Part shown: positions 55,901 through 64,000 of the stretch, one piece after another
How positions within the stretch are numbered: position 1 is the stretch's first letter
How the letters are laid out: every line of letters starts with the position of its first letter
From: Nyssa sinensis
Taxonomy: Eukaryota; Streptophyta; Magnoliopsida; Cornales; Nyssaceae
Reading direction: 5' to 3'
DNA: 64,000 bases
Assembly (NCBI GenBank): GCA_008638375.1
Contig: CM018031.1
Span: 7,465,062-7,529,061, forward strand
Program-made: the position numbers and the translations under genes
The notes under the pieces: model-generated
The model's input: only the letters and a program-made list of their open reading frames with translations
Told to the model about the DNA's origin: nothing
Database searches by the model: none

Positions 55901-58900
55901 TATACATTGAAAAATATATAATACACAAGCGTGTATATACATACAAGAAAATTCTCTAAACAGAAACATTAGTTCCAAGTCCAACATGCTCACCAAACGA
56001 AAAAATAAGTGATTACTTGCATATAGTTTAGAGACATTTATACTCAATTTAAATCAACCCTAAACAAATTCATCTCAACCAATTAAGATCAGCTAAACAA
56101 ACTCTACTGCCATACTTCTATATATTAAATTGAGCCAGTAGAATTTGAAGCAATTGCTTTTTTGATATATTAGTATTAGCGCAACCATATACATGTTAAA
56201 AGTATAGGAGTGAAATTTAAGCTCCTATACAATTCAAGCCACCCAAAAACCCTGTAAAAGAGGACAAATAATCTAGTAATGCTCAGAAATTCAAAAAAGA
56301 AAAGTACTAAAAAAAGTATCTTCTTATATCTGTGGACAAACAACTCAACATCTTCAAAAATACGTCTATTCCTTTCCCACCCAAATACACCACATCAAGC
56401 AATAACGAACAGACTCCCATGCCTAACAAACTCTTCTACTGCGGTAACCTCTCCCCAGCATGCCAAAAGTTATTGAACCGAAAACTTACCAAAAAAAAAA
56501 AGATCCTGAACTGAACAAGGCATAACTCCTTGAACACAAAATAACGATAAAAACATAGTATATAAGTCCCTTGCCACCACACAATGGAGAAGCAAATGAT
56601 TAGTGCTCTCCACCATTTTACACATGGAACACTAGTTGAGCACAAAATTACCCCTTCTTCCCAATGATCTGAAGTTAGAATGGCCTCCAAAGCAGCAGTC
56701 CACAAAAAAAAAAAGGATACTTTTGAGGAAACTTATCCTTTCAAATTCCTTTCCAAGGAAACCTCATAGTAATGTCGCCACATGAAACTCTTTAGCATGA
56801 ACAAACTCCAAATCTCCCATGCTTGTCCAGAATCCACCAAAAAAAAAAAATTCCTCTCCATCCCCCACAAATCTGAGAGCTATAAAGAGTTTCAAAAAGT
56901 GCACCCATAGTGTGCAAATCCCAAATCCTGGAAAGCCCAAAAAAATTGATGCTCCCACACCAGGCCTCCCTCCTGAAATAAAACGAAATCTACTAATAAG
57001 CCCTACTTTAGAAGTGACTCTAAATAGGTCTAGAAATCCAACTTCAAGGGGAACATCATTGCACCAAATATCATGCTAGAATCTCACCCACTATAAACCC
57101 AACATATTGAAGAAGAAAAAAAAAAAAAAACCTCCACCCTTTTCTTATACCCTTCAAAAGACCAACCCCATAAGATGAAGACCTCCGGGGACATCCACCC
57201 TCCAGCACCAGCACCAGCCCCAAACTTGTCTTCAATCACTCTCCAATCATGATGATAATTTTTTTTTTTGATTAGTAAAAGGATGTGATATACCAAACAC
57301 CCAAGGGGGGCTAATCATGATGATAATATGATGCACCCAAATATCATAGGCTTGGGTCTTGGCAAACTTCAGCATAGAATTGAGGCTACCTGACATGTTA
57401 CCCTAAGAAGAGTAATTTTAAGAATCTTATTAGGAGTCTTTTTAAGAAATATTTTTTCATTTTCATATTTTTAGACTCTAAAGGAGGTAGGCTCACTCTT
57501 CTTAAAAGCTCTTTAGCCAATCTTCCCATCTATTTCATGTCTCTCTTCCCAATTCCGAAGACAGTGAACAGAACATTGGAGAAAATTCAAAGGGACTTTC
57601 TTTGGGGCCATGAGGGTGATTGCAGGAAAATTCACCTGCTGGCGTGGGATAAAATCAAGAAGCCTCAGTATCTAGGGGCCTTAGTGGTGAAGGACTTGAG
57701 GGTCTTCAATATAGCTCTTTTAGGGAAATGGTTATGGAAGTTCGGTGATAGTGACAAGGATTTGTGGAAGGAGATTATTGTGGCTAAGTATGGGAGAGAG
57801 ACTGGGGGCTGGTGTTCCGGCAACGTTGAAGGGCCGATGGGTTGTGGGCTATGGGGTTACATCAGAAGAGATTGGAAACCTTTTAAGGACCGATGTAGGT
57901 TTGTCATTGGGAAGGGTGACAGGATGAATTTTTGGGACAATGTGTGGAGTGGGGATATGCCTCAGAAAATGAAATTTCTCAGGCTTTACAGTTTGGCTAC
58001 AAACAAGTCGGCGTGGGTTAGTGAGTATGTAGTAAGCACTGGGAATATGATTGTTTGGACTCCTTTTAGAAGAGATTTCTTTGATTGGGAACTTGAGGAG
58101 GTGGACTCATTTCTTAGCCACATCAATAATTTTCAGGTAGTGGAAGGAAGAGAAGATAAATGGCTATGTATGCCGGATAAATCATTTTTTTCGGTGAGCT
58201 CTTTTTACAAGAGTTTGTTTCCTTCCGAAAGCACTCTCTTTCCTTGGAAGCTCACTTGGCATTCAAAGGCCCCCCCAAAGCCTCATTCTTCGCTTGGGAA
58301 GCTTCTTGGAAGGCCATTTTAACAGCGGAAAACATGAGGAAAAGAGGATTCCTGATAGCTAGTAGATGCTACTTTTGCAAGAATGATGAAAAAAAAGTGG
58401 ATCACACCCTCGTGCACTATCACGTTCCTTGGAGCTGCTGGAACCTCGTTCTCACCATTTTTGGAGTCACATGGGTCATGCCAAATTCCGTCAAAGATTT
58501 TCTTTTAGCTTGGGAAGGATGCATCCTTCCTAAAGAAATTAGGAGAATCTGGAGATTAGCCCCCATTTGCCTTTTGTGGTGCCTGTGGAAAGACAGAAAC
58601 AGTCGTGTCTTTGAGGATCGGGAGCTTTCTACTCCCTTCCTTAAAGATGTCTTTTTGCGTTTACTATTTTTTTGGGCCAAAGAGGTTTTTCCTGTAAATG
58701 TTACTTCTTTTGTTGACTTTTTGGAGTCTTTAAGGTCGATGTAATCCTTCTTGGGTTTTTGCCCTTTTGCCCTTTTAGGGCTTCTTAATATATACTCCTT
58801 ACTTATCAAAAAAAAAAAAAAGGTTTTCGTGAACAAAGTTTTGGGGCTCATATTGCTACCATATTGAGTAAAGTTAACTTGCACTATCACCCCACTCCAA

Positions 58901-59974
58901 AAAGAAAATCTTATTTTTCTTACCCCTCTATATTTTTTTTTTCTTCTTGTATAAATATTTTTTTTATAAATATTTATATAAAAAAAACTGCCCAAGGAAG
59001 GCGAAGCCATATACAAAATGGAGCCGGCTAAAAAATTAAAGCTAAAATCCTCCAAAAACTCTACAAAAAAGCTATATACATAGGGTAAGACTACTATCTA
59101 AAAGTATAAAGTTTTGAAAAAAAATTAAATAAAGAAATATCTTTGAATCTACAATAGACATTTCTTCCCCTTAAAAAATATGTCTATTTCTTCCCTCCAA
59201 AGACACCAAAACTAGCAAAGTGGAGTCATCCTAAGTTCTTGTATCTCTTTATTGCCTTCCAAAAATTCCCCAGGAGTATAGTTGCACTATTCCTTTCGTG
59301 GTTATCCTAACAGACTAGGATATCAATCAACCCAATCCCATGGCAGCATGCTTCTTAAATCCATATCTTTTTTTAATTTGTTATGAAAAATAGAGAGAAT
59401 AAATAATCGTAGATGAAAATGACACCTGTTGAGTTGAATTGAGACGGCTTAAATAATTGTTTCAATTGTCAAAGACATACAACACCTGTGCAGTGTATAT
59501 ATATAAGCACCAGCGCAGTGCAGTTCTATGAATTTCCTATTTCAGAAAGAAACCCAACTACTATTGCATATATGGTTAATAAATTGTGAATGTCACGGAA
59601 CAGAACAATATTTCCTTCGAAAATAATAGGGAAACACCAACTGATTCACACAACCAAAATGAGATGGAGAAGAACTTCAAAAGCGAATCGAGTTCAATCA
59701 AGATTCAAGACCTGAAGTAAGAACTACGGGAGAGGATCAGACGGTGGAGATGGTAGGTGGAGCCCATTGCGTGGACGACGATGTCAGAGAACGAGCCGTT
59801 GTTGAAGCCCTCCGACTGGATGTGCTCGCATAGGGAGGTGAGGTTGCAATCGAGTGCGCGCAACTCTCCGCTGCTCCGATCATTGTCGGAGTGTTGCGAC
59901 GGCTGTCTAGTCATTTCCATTGGGTTTCCGTACGAACGTTGTTTAGGGTATTGTGGTTCCATTTCTCCCTCCAA
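49970..59974 (-). CDS. BTB/POZ-BACK protein, about 877 residues, uncharacterised C-terminal half
   Basis: Exons on the minus strand: 59974-59712, 55839-55656, 55491-55423, 55332-55234, 53856-53777, 53622-52791, 52335-51641, 50950-50866, 50737-50686, 50572-50523, 50302-50255 and 50146-49970 (TAG or equivalent stop). Phases match through GT-AG introns. Residues about 55-160 are a BTB domain (FSDIVVHAMGSTYHLHRLIL, then AIAMALAYLYGHHP) and about 160-260 look like BACK (VFAESQDYGIHGERVRNACW). A Ser-rich linker follows. The C-terminal half has RVHVRGPIDGLAGIGRGG, AAWPPTRFVFSRVPFG, a VEFQDVHRLSDGQVKHSPE block and the end KGWGWRTALLFDELGDLL; I know these from plant homologues only and can assign no fold. 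BTB proteins often serve as substrate adaptors of CUL3 ubiquitin ligases, which is inference here. The start at 59974 is the first Met; a second Met four codons on is equally possible. Intron 1 (55840-59711) is full of LINE pieces. Confidence 0.9.
53682..53766. repeat. Partial copies of exon 6 and its border inside BTB intron 5
   Basis: About 53682-53717 repeats the intron/exon border at 53627-53664 (ATCAAAAAG then TGTGTTATCCAGATT). Positions 53720-53766 repeat exon sequence at 53465-53511 (TTTTACTAGTGCTGCTATTG and on to TTCTTTCCCTTT). The pieces lie next to each other although their sources are about 120 bases apart. Confidence 0.75.
53857..55233 (-). other. BTB intron 4 with L1 tail
   Basis: A 1.4-kb AT-rich intron. 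At 55050-55168 the plus strand shows an L1-type 3' UTR (GGGTTAAGCCCCCTCGGGC) ending TTACTTATCAAAAAAAG. The remainder shows nothing recognisable. Confidence 0.6.
56300..57400 (-). mobile_element. Degenerate L1-type LINE fragment
   Basis: Read on the minus strand the order is WRVIEDKFGAGAGGW-like and GYKKRVEVF (57240-57110), a DIWCNDVPLEVGF-like stretch (about 57060), WTAALEAILTSDHWEEG (about 56700-56650), then GVFGWERNRRIFEDVELF (about 56400-56330). This is the C-terminal part of plant L1 ORF2 (end of reverse transcriptase, zf-RVT, W-RERN-R-FED). Stops and frameshifts are frequent. It is interrupted by a 53-bp LINE tail at 57260-57312. Confidence 0.65.
57260..57312 (-). mobile_element. 53-bp LINE tail with 15-bp target duplication
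   Basis: AATCATGATGATAAT is found at 57245-57259 and 57313-57327. Between them is a T-run followed by GATTAGTAAAAGGATGTGAT, i.e. on the minus strand an L1-like 3' UTR ending ACTAATCAAAAAA. It is nested in an older LINE fragment. Confidence 0.8.
57480..58822 (+). mobile_element. 5'-truncated L1-type LINE (ORF2 C-terminus)
   Basis: From GGRLTLLKSSLANLP (57487) the plus strand encodes the distal reverse-transcriptase region (IQRDFLWG, then KWLWKFG) and a zf-RVT region after a frame change near 58265-58300, where a run of C residues has shifted the frame. It continues through CLWKDRNSRVFEDRE to a stop at 58742-58744. A 3' UTR and TTACTTATCAAAAAA (58799-58822) complete it. The first open part runs 57537-58322 and the second 58244-58744, so one frameshift apart from truncation: a comparatively young copy. 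It lies antisense in BTB intron 1. Confidence 0.85.
58930..59345 (-). mobile_element. L1-type LINE 3' fragment
   Basis: On the minus strand it contains FWCLWREE (about 59210), a degraded version of the L1 W-RERN motif, then a long 3' UTR with GCCGGCTCCATTTTGTATAT and GGCTTCGCCTTCCTTGGGC. The body is too decayed for an exact border. Confidence 0.5.
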
Positions 59975-60572
59975 AAGTATGGGTTAATGTGACAGAATGT
60001 AGATCGACGCCATTGACAAAGTTCACGGAGGAAAAAGAATCAGATATTTGGAGAATTGGGGGTTGGGGGCGGTGTTTGAGAGAGAAATATTATATATATT
60101 TCTCTGGAAAATTCGCAAGTACCAAGTAAATATTTTATAATTACAAGAACCACTTTATAAATTTTTTTTTTATATATATATATATATTTAAAGTAAATAA
60201 GATATTCTACTTAGTTTTCATTAATTATTATTTTATTACTTAAGATCATTGTCTAGGATTTTATAACACTCAAGGTATAAGCCTTGCCTGATAACTAAAG
60301 CCAGAGATGTGGACAATAAAAATTAAATCTGCAAGCTCGAAACTAAGTTACTTACAAGTTGACCTAATTGCTACCTGATCTTAAAAATGTAAACGGTAAA
60401 AGTTGCACTTACGAACTCGAAAGTAAATTACTTATAAGTTGCATTTGCTCAATTTGACCAGTCCATTAAGATTACACTTATATTTTTAATATACAGATTC
60501 TTCTCTTAGTATGAAATTTGTTTTAAATACTCTTATATATTATAATAATTTTTTTTTACTTTTCAAAAAAAA

Positions 60573-60720
60573 ATAAATTATACTAACATTTCTTAAAAAA
60601 TTTTAAATTATATTGATATCTTATATTTTATCTAACAAATTATAAATATTCGCTCCAGTCAATTTTATTTTTTTTAAATGACAATAATGTCCATTTCATT
60701 TTTTTTTTAGTTTTACACAA
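60573..60720. mobile_element. MITE family 1, half copy
   Basis: TTATATTGATATCTTATATT, then CGCTCCAGTCAATTTTAT and AAATGACAATAATGTCCAT parallel the left arm of the 61003-61487 element. The opposite arm is missing. Confidence 0.45.
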
Positions 60721-61002
60721 TTAAAAATTCCTTACAAGCATTGTTTACATTTTAACGGCTTTCGGTTTCTTTTAAAATCAAAAATTATTAAAATTTTTAG
60801 TGTATAATAATTAAAGTAGGAAAATGACAGACATTTATTAAAAAAAATGTGAGTAAAATCTAAAATATAGAATTGATAATCTAAATTGTTAAACATTTGT
60901 CGGGGTTCAACTTGATACTAATGACCATGACTCAACTCGAATTCGACGCGTCCGAATTGCACTCTTATTATGAACAAACATTTTTAAGAAAAATATATAG
61001 GA

Positions 61003-61487
61003 TAAGTTACATTGATCTCTCTTAAGGTTTATGACAATTACACTGACCTCTCTTGAGATTTTTAAAATTATACTTACCTCTCTTACTTTACAAAATAACA
61101 TACCGATACTTCTCTCCAGTCAATTTTTTTTATTCAAAATGACAAAACTATCCATTTTATTTTTTAAAATTTTTTTTAAATATTGACCACTTTTTTTTTC
61201 ATTTTTCAAAAAAATATTGATAAAAACCTTAAATTTATTTTTATATAAAATAAAAAAAGCTATTTACCTTAAATTTGTTTTTAAATAAAAATAAAAATCT
61301 TTAAAATAAATTGGTAAAAACTGAAAAAATATAAAAAATAAAAATTTTGACATTTTAAAAAAAAATTGACCGGAGAGAGGTATGTGTATTTTATTTTATA
61401 AAATAAGAAAGGTCAGTATAATTTTAAAAATTTCAAGAAAAGTCAATATAATTGTTATAAACTTCAGAAGATATAAGTGTAATTTAG
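61003..61487. mobile_element. MITE family 1, best copy (long inverted repeat, ~485 bp)
   Basis: The left arm starts TAAGTTACATTGATCTCTCT and includes GACAATTACACTGACCTCTC; the right arm ends with its imperfect reverse complement (AAGTCAATATAATTGTTATA, then AAGTGTAATTTA). Arms of roughly 150 bases enclose a short AT-rich centre. Non-coding, able to fold back. Other copies: 62606-63071, 49012-49530 and halves at 60573-60720 and 870-985. Confidence 0.75.
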
Positions 61488-62289
61488 CAAAAAAAAAAAA
61501 ATTGATTATTAATCTCTTATATGTAAGATGTTTATTAATCTTTTATAGCTTCATCTATTTTTCTAATATAATTATGTAAGAGGGTTATGTAATACCGAGA
61601 ATATTAATTTATAAAATAAGAGTAGAAGTATTGATGTAGTTAGTTGCACGGTTAAATTGAGATTCTTAAAAGAAGAAAAGCCACCAGAGGACACTCGATG
61701 TGGTAAGATTCAACCTAAAGAATGTCATACCTTGCAAATCATAAATGAATGTCACTACATAGACCTAATTTTGCTTAAATATTGGGATCACGTCCCTTCT
61801 TTGTTGTCACTGCTTAATTTGCGGGAGTTTAACTGCTAGAAGATTGGGAGCGTCGATATCACTGTAAGTGATACATATTCTTGAATTACATTGATTGAGT
61901 TAACTTCTGCAGTTATCCCTTAAGTTTTTCCTAAGATTAATGTTAGAAACACAATCTACATGTACCATTTTTAAACGCTACCATTTGAACTTGACGAGTG
62001 ATATTATATTTTTTTATAATTTTTTTCAACATTCACATAATACATGTTAAATTCACTCATTTTGGGCTCCATTTGATGGATCTCACATATGTTATGTGAG
62101 CATGGTGATAGGGAAATTATTCGATAGTCTTTTAAGATAATGGTCATAACGATATGATTGAAGACCACGTCTACAATAATGTACATATACATGTAATCTA
62201 TCATTTGACCATTAAAACCATTAAAACCGATCATTTTATAATTTATTGTGGGAAAAAGTTGTAGGAAAAGTTATAGATAGTTGTATCAC

Positions 62290-62515
62290 GAGTAACACTA
62301 GGCTTACTTGAAATTTTTACCAAATGTGTTCACACATTTGATTTCACAGTGTTTTATGATTTTATATCATGCCAATAATAAATGTGTTTACACAATTAAT
62401 TAATTTGGCAGTGTTTTATTGATTTTATATAATGTCATAATGTGATATATACAACACTATCAAATTAGTCATCTAAACACTTTTATTATAACTATTTGAT
62501 CAGCATAGTATTACT
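62290..62515. mobile_element. MITE family 2, copy b, with TTGTATCA flanks
   Basis: Begins GAGTAACACTAGGCTTACTT and ends CATAGTATTACTC, an inverted match. TTGTATCA occurs just outside on both sides (62281-62288 and 62516-62523), an 8-9 bp target duplication that fits a hAT- or Mutator-type mover. Confidence 0.7.
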
Positions 62516-62605
62516 CTTGTATCATTAGTGAAACCTCCAATATATATCAAGAAGTTTGAAAATTAAAATGAGAAGAAGTACAAGAACACAAGTTTATAAT
62601 TTTGG

Positions 62606-63071
62606 GTAAATTACATTGATTTCTTATAAGATTTATGACAATTAGACTAACTTTTTTCTAGATTTTTGATATTATACTAACCTCTCATATTTTACTTGAA
62701 AAGATACAGATATTTTATTTGTGTCAAATGTTTTTATTCAAAATGATAATAATACCCAATTCATATTTCTTTTTTTCAATTTTTTAAAATTTTGACCTTT
62801 TTTTTCAAATAAATATTGATAAAAATTTTAAATTTATGTTTATATAAAATAAAAAAGTTATTTATCTTAAATTTGTTTTAAATAAAAAAAATTGGTCAAA
62901 ATAGGAAAAATATAAAAATAAATAAATAAAATGGATAATTTCATCATTTTGAAGAAAAAATTTAATAGAAAAAAATATATTTTCAAATAAAATATGAAAA
63001 ATCAATTTTAAAAAGCTTTAATGGATGTTAGTGTAAATGTTATAAATTTTTTAGAGGTTAGCATAATTTAT
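62606..63071. mobile_element. MITE family 1, copy
   Basis: The left arm starts GTAAATTACATTGATTTCTT and the right arm ends GAGGTTAGCATAATTTATA; the arms are inverted relatives and match the 61003-61487 element throughout. Non-coding. Confidence 0.65.
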
Positions 63072-63104
63072 AAAATAATTTTTTGTTTAAAAAATATATA
63101 TATG

Positions 63105-63317
63105 TTTTTTTTATAACAAGGAACCCCCGACAGCAGCCTTAGGTTCATAGCCTGAAGGGGTAAATACTAGATGCGCCCAATCACCCATTAATTATATGCA
63201 TCAAATAAATCATAAATTCACTAAACTCGCACAATGGAAAAAGCTTGAACCCACACCGATTCAACCCTTCCGAGATCCTTACGCTAGCCAATTGTGCTAG
63301 CGCTATACCCTGATTGG
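63105..63317 (-). mobile_element. tRNA-derived SINE (family B), ~213 bp
   Basis: On the minus strand, GCTAGCACAATTGGCTAGCG (A-box region) is followed about 40 bases later by GTGGGTTCAAGC (B-box region). The body then runs to a terminal A-run (63112-63105). Flanks TTTAAAAAATATATATATG and TTTAAAAAATAATAATG look like an imperfect target duplication. Different from family A. Confidence 0.6.
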
Positions 63318-63331
63318 ATATTTAAAAAATA

Positions 63332-63509
63332 ATAATGCTAAGCTTACTTAAAAACTTTATCAAAAATATTTACCTTCATGAGTTGTCAGTGTTGTATTGG
63401 TTGAATATCACATTATGTCATATGATGATGTGATATTCAATCAATATAACACTATCAACTCATAAAAATAAATATTTTTTATAAAATATAAATATAAAAC
63501 TAGCATTAC
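63332..63509. mobile_element. MITE family 2, copy c
   Basis: Begins ATAATGCTAAGCTTACTTAA and ends AACTAGCATTAC. Internally it shows a mirrored pair (GTTGTATTGGTTGAATATCA and TGATATTCAATCAATATAAC) around a short loop. It abuts the SINE at 63105-63317. Confidence 0.65.
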
Positions 63510-63663
63510 ATGTACATAAAAGAAAAAAACTCTAAAGTCAGTATAGACGAGGACGTTCCTCGATCAATGACTTGGAACCTTTCTGATGAAGCCACGTGCA
63601 TTGGCAGAAGGAAATCAAACAAGTAACGACTGTAGAGCTCGCACAGAAGGCGCTCCCGAAAAG

Positions 63664-63675
63664 TGACCGTTGCCG
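63664..63675 (-). promoter_or_regulatory. Possible MSA-like (AACGG) element
   Basis: The reverse complement of this site reads GGCAACGGTCA, containing the AACGG core with pyrimidines after it, as in the plant M-phase activator element bound by three-repeat MYB factors. It is about 160 bases upstream of the ATG at 63835. The 5' half of the consensus is not met, so this is weak. Confidence 0.25.
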
Positions 63676-63834
63676 AAAAGTTAACGTTCCAATTACACTT
63701 TTTTGTTTTCAAAATTTAAAAGGATCGCTGAGAAATATTTAAATTTCCTTTGTCGAGTTCATTTCCCTTGTTGCTAACAGCCTGGTCCTTCAAGTCAAAG
63801 TCTCCAAAGTCCTCTTTCTCTATCTCGCTCTGAA

Positions 63835-64000
63835 ATGGCTCTGAGATCCCTGGACAACGCTCTTCCAATAACACCAGAAAGGCCCAGAAAGCAAACGAAA
63901 GTTGCAGTTTCAATCCAGAAACAATCTGATATCGGTGTTAATGACGAAAACATAGCCCCACTGCCACCCACAACAGCAGATGCCACCATTGATTATATTT
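63835..64000 (+). CDS. N-terminal 55 codons of a protein, possibly ARM/TOG-repeat type (cut by window edge)
   Basis: From ATG at 63835 the frame is open to the window end: MALRSLDNALPITPERPRKQ, then a Lys/Val/Gln-rich part and NDENIAPLPP. It is preceded by a normal-looking plant leader with a pyrimidine-rich stretch. The opening is disordered, with no signal peptide. It reminds me of the N-terminus of plant ARM-repeat proteins with a CLASP/TOG-like fold, but this rests on memory of homologues and cannot be shown from 55 residues. The gene is head-to-head with the BTB gene, about 3.9 kb apart. Confidence 0.55.
   Translation, partial: MALRSLDNALPITPERPRKQTKVAVSIQKQSDIGVNDENIAPLPPTTADATIDYI

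Larger units (their letters stand above)
59975..63834. other. Divergent intergenic region (BTB gene and next gene)
   Basis: The two genes start away from each other, so both promoters should be in this 3.9-kb region. A TA tract lies near 60172-60187. From 60570 to 63510 the sequence is mostly MITEs and a SINE (listed separately). No coding sequence supported. Confidence 0.6.

Noticed and set aside
58420..59055. 211-codon minus-strand open frame
   Set aside because: Its 5' part is antisense to the L1 ORF2 C-terminus and its 3' part runs through a poly-A tail region and LINE 3' UTR; not a gene.

Overview
This window is nuclear DNA of a flowering plant, most likely a eudicot. The genes are split by many GT-AG introns, intergenic DNA and introns are strongly AT-rich, and the four recognisable proteins all have clear plant relatives. 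Old and young plant transposons (L1 and RTE LINE tails, tRNA-derived SINEs, TRIMs, hAT remnants, MITEs) fill most of the non-coding space. I cannot name the species from sequence alone.

Layout. (1) 1-9385, plus strand: ten 3' coding exons of a KIN13A-type kinesin-13; its N-terminus lies left of the window. (2) 9386-11221: short tail-to-tail intergenic gap. (3) 11222-28689, minus strand: a complete nine-exon ESD4-type SUMO protease spread over 17.5 kb, with a 7.9-kb intron that holds a decayed hAT transposon. (4) 28690-32774: AT-rich intergenic DNA with telo-box motifs just upstream of the protease gene. (5) 32775-42298, minus strand: a complete ABCC (MRP-type) transporter of the ABCC4/ABCC14 group. 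(6) 42299-49969: gene-free and rich in transposons, with two TRIMs, several MITEs and a relic matching an intron of the neighbouring ABCC gene. (7) 49970-59974, minus strand: a complete 12-exon BTB-BACK protein of about 877 residues whose C-terminal half matches no domain I can name. Its 3.9-kb first intron is packed with LINE pieces in both orientations. (8) 59975-63834: divergent intergenic region with MITEs and a SINE. (9) 63835-64000, plus strand: the first 55 codons of another gene, possibly an ARM/TOG-like protein.

The genes are independent housekeeping or developmental loci (microtubule depolymerisation, SUMO removal, membrane transport, a BTB protein) and show no sign of forming a cluster or pathway. 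I found no new defence system or other exotic system. The most interesting signals are at transposon scale: a minimal LINE-tail insertion that duplicated a 5' splice site in the ABCC gene, two copies of one small SINE family each with target-site duplications, a LINE insertion that can be dated relative to a tandem duplication, several local MITE families, and an intron fragment of the ABCC gene lying upstream of it. All exon boundaries were set by hand from splice signals, reading-frame continuity and family knowledge.
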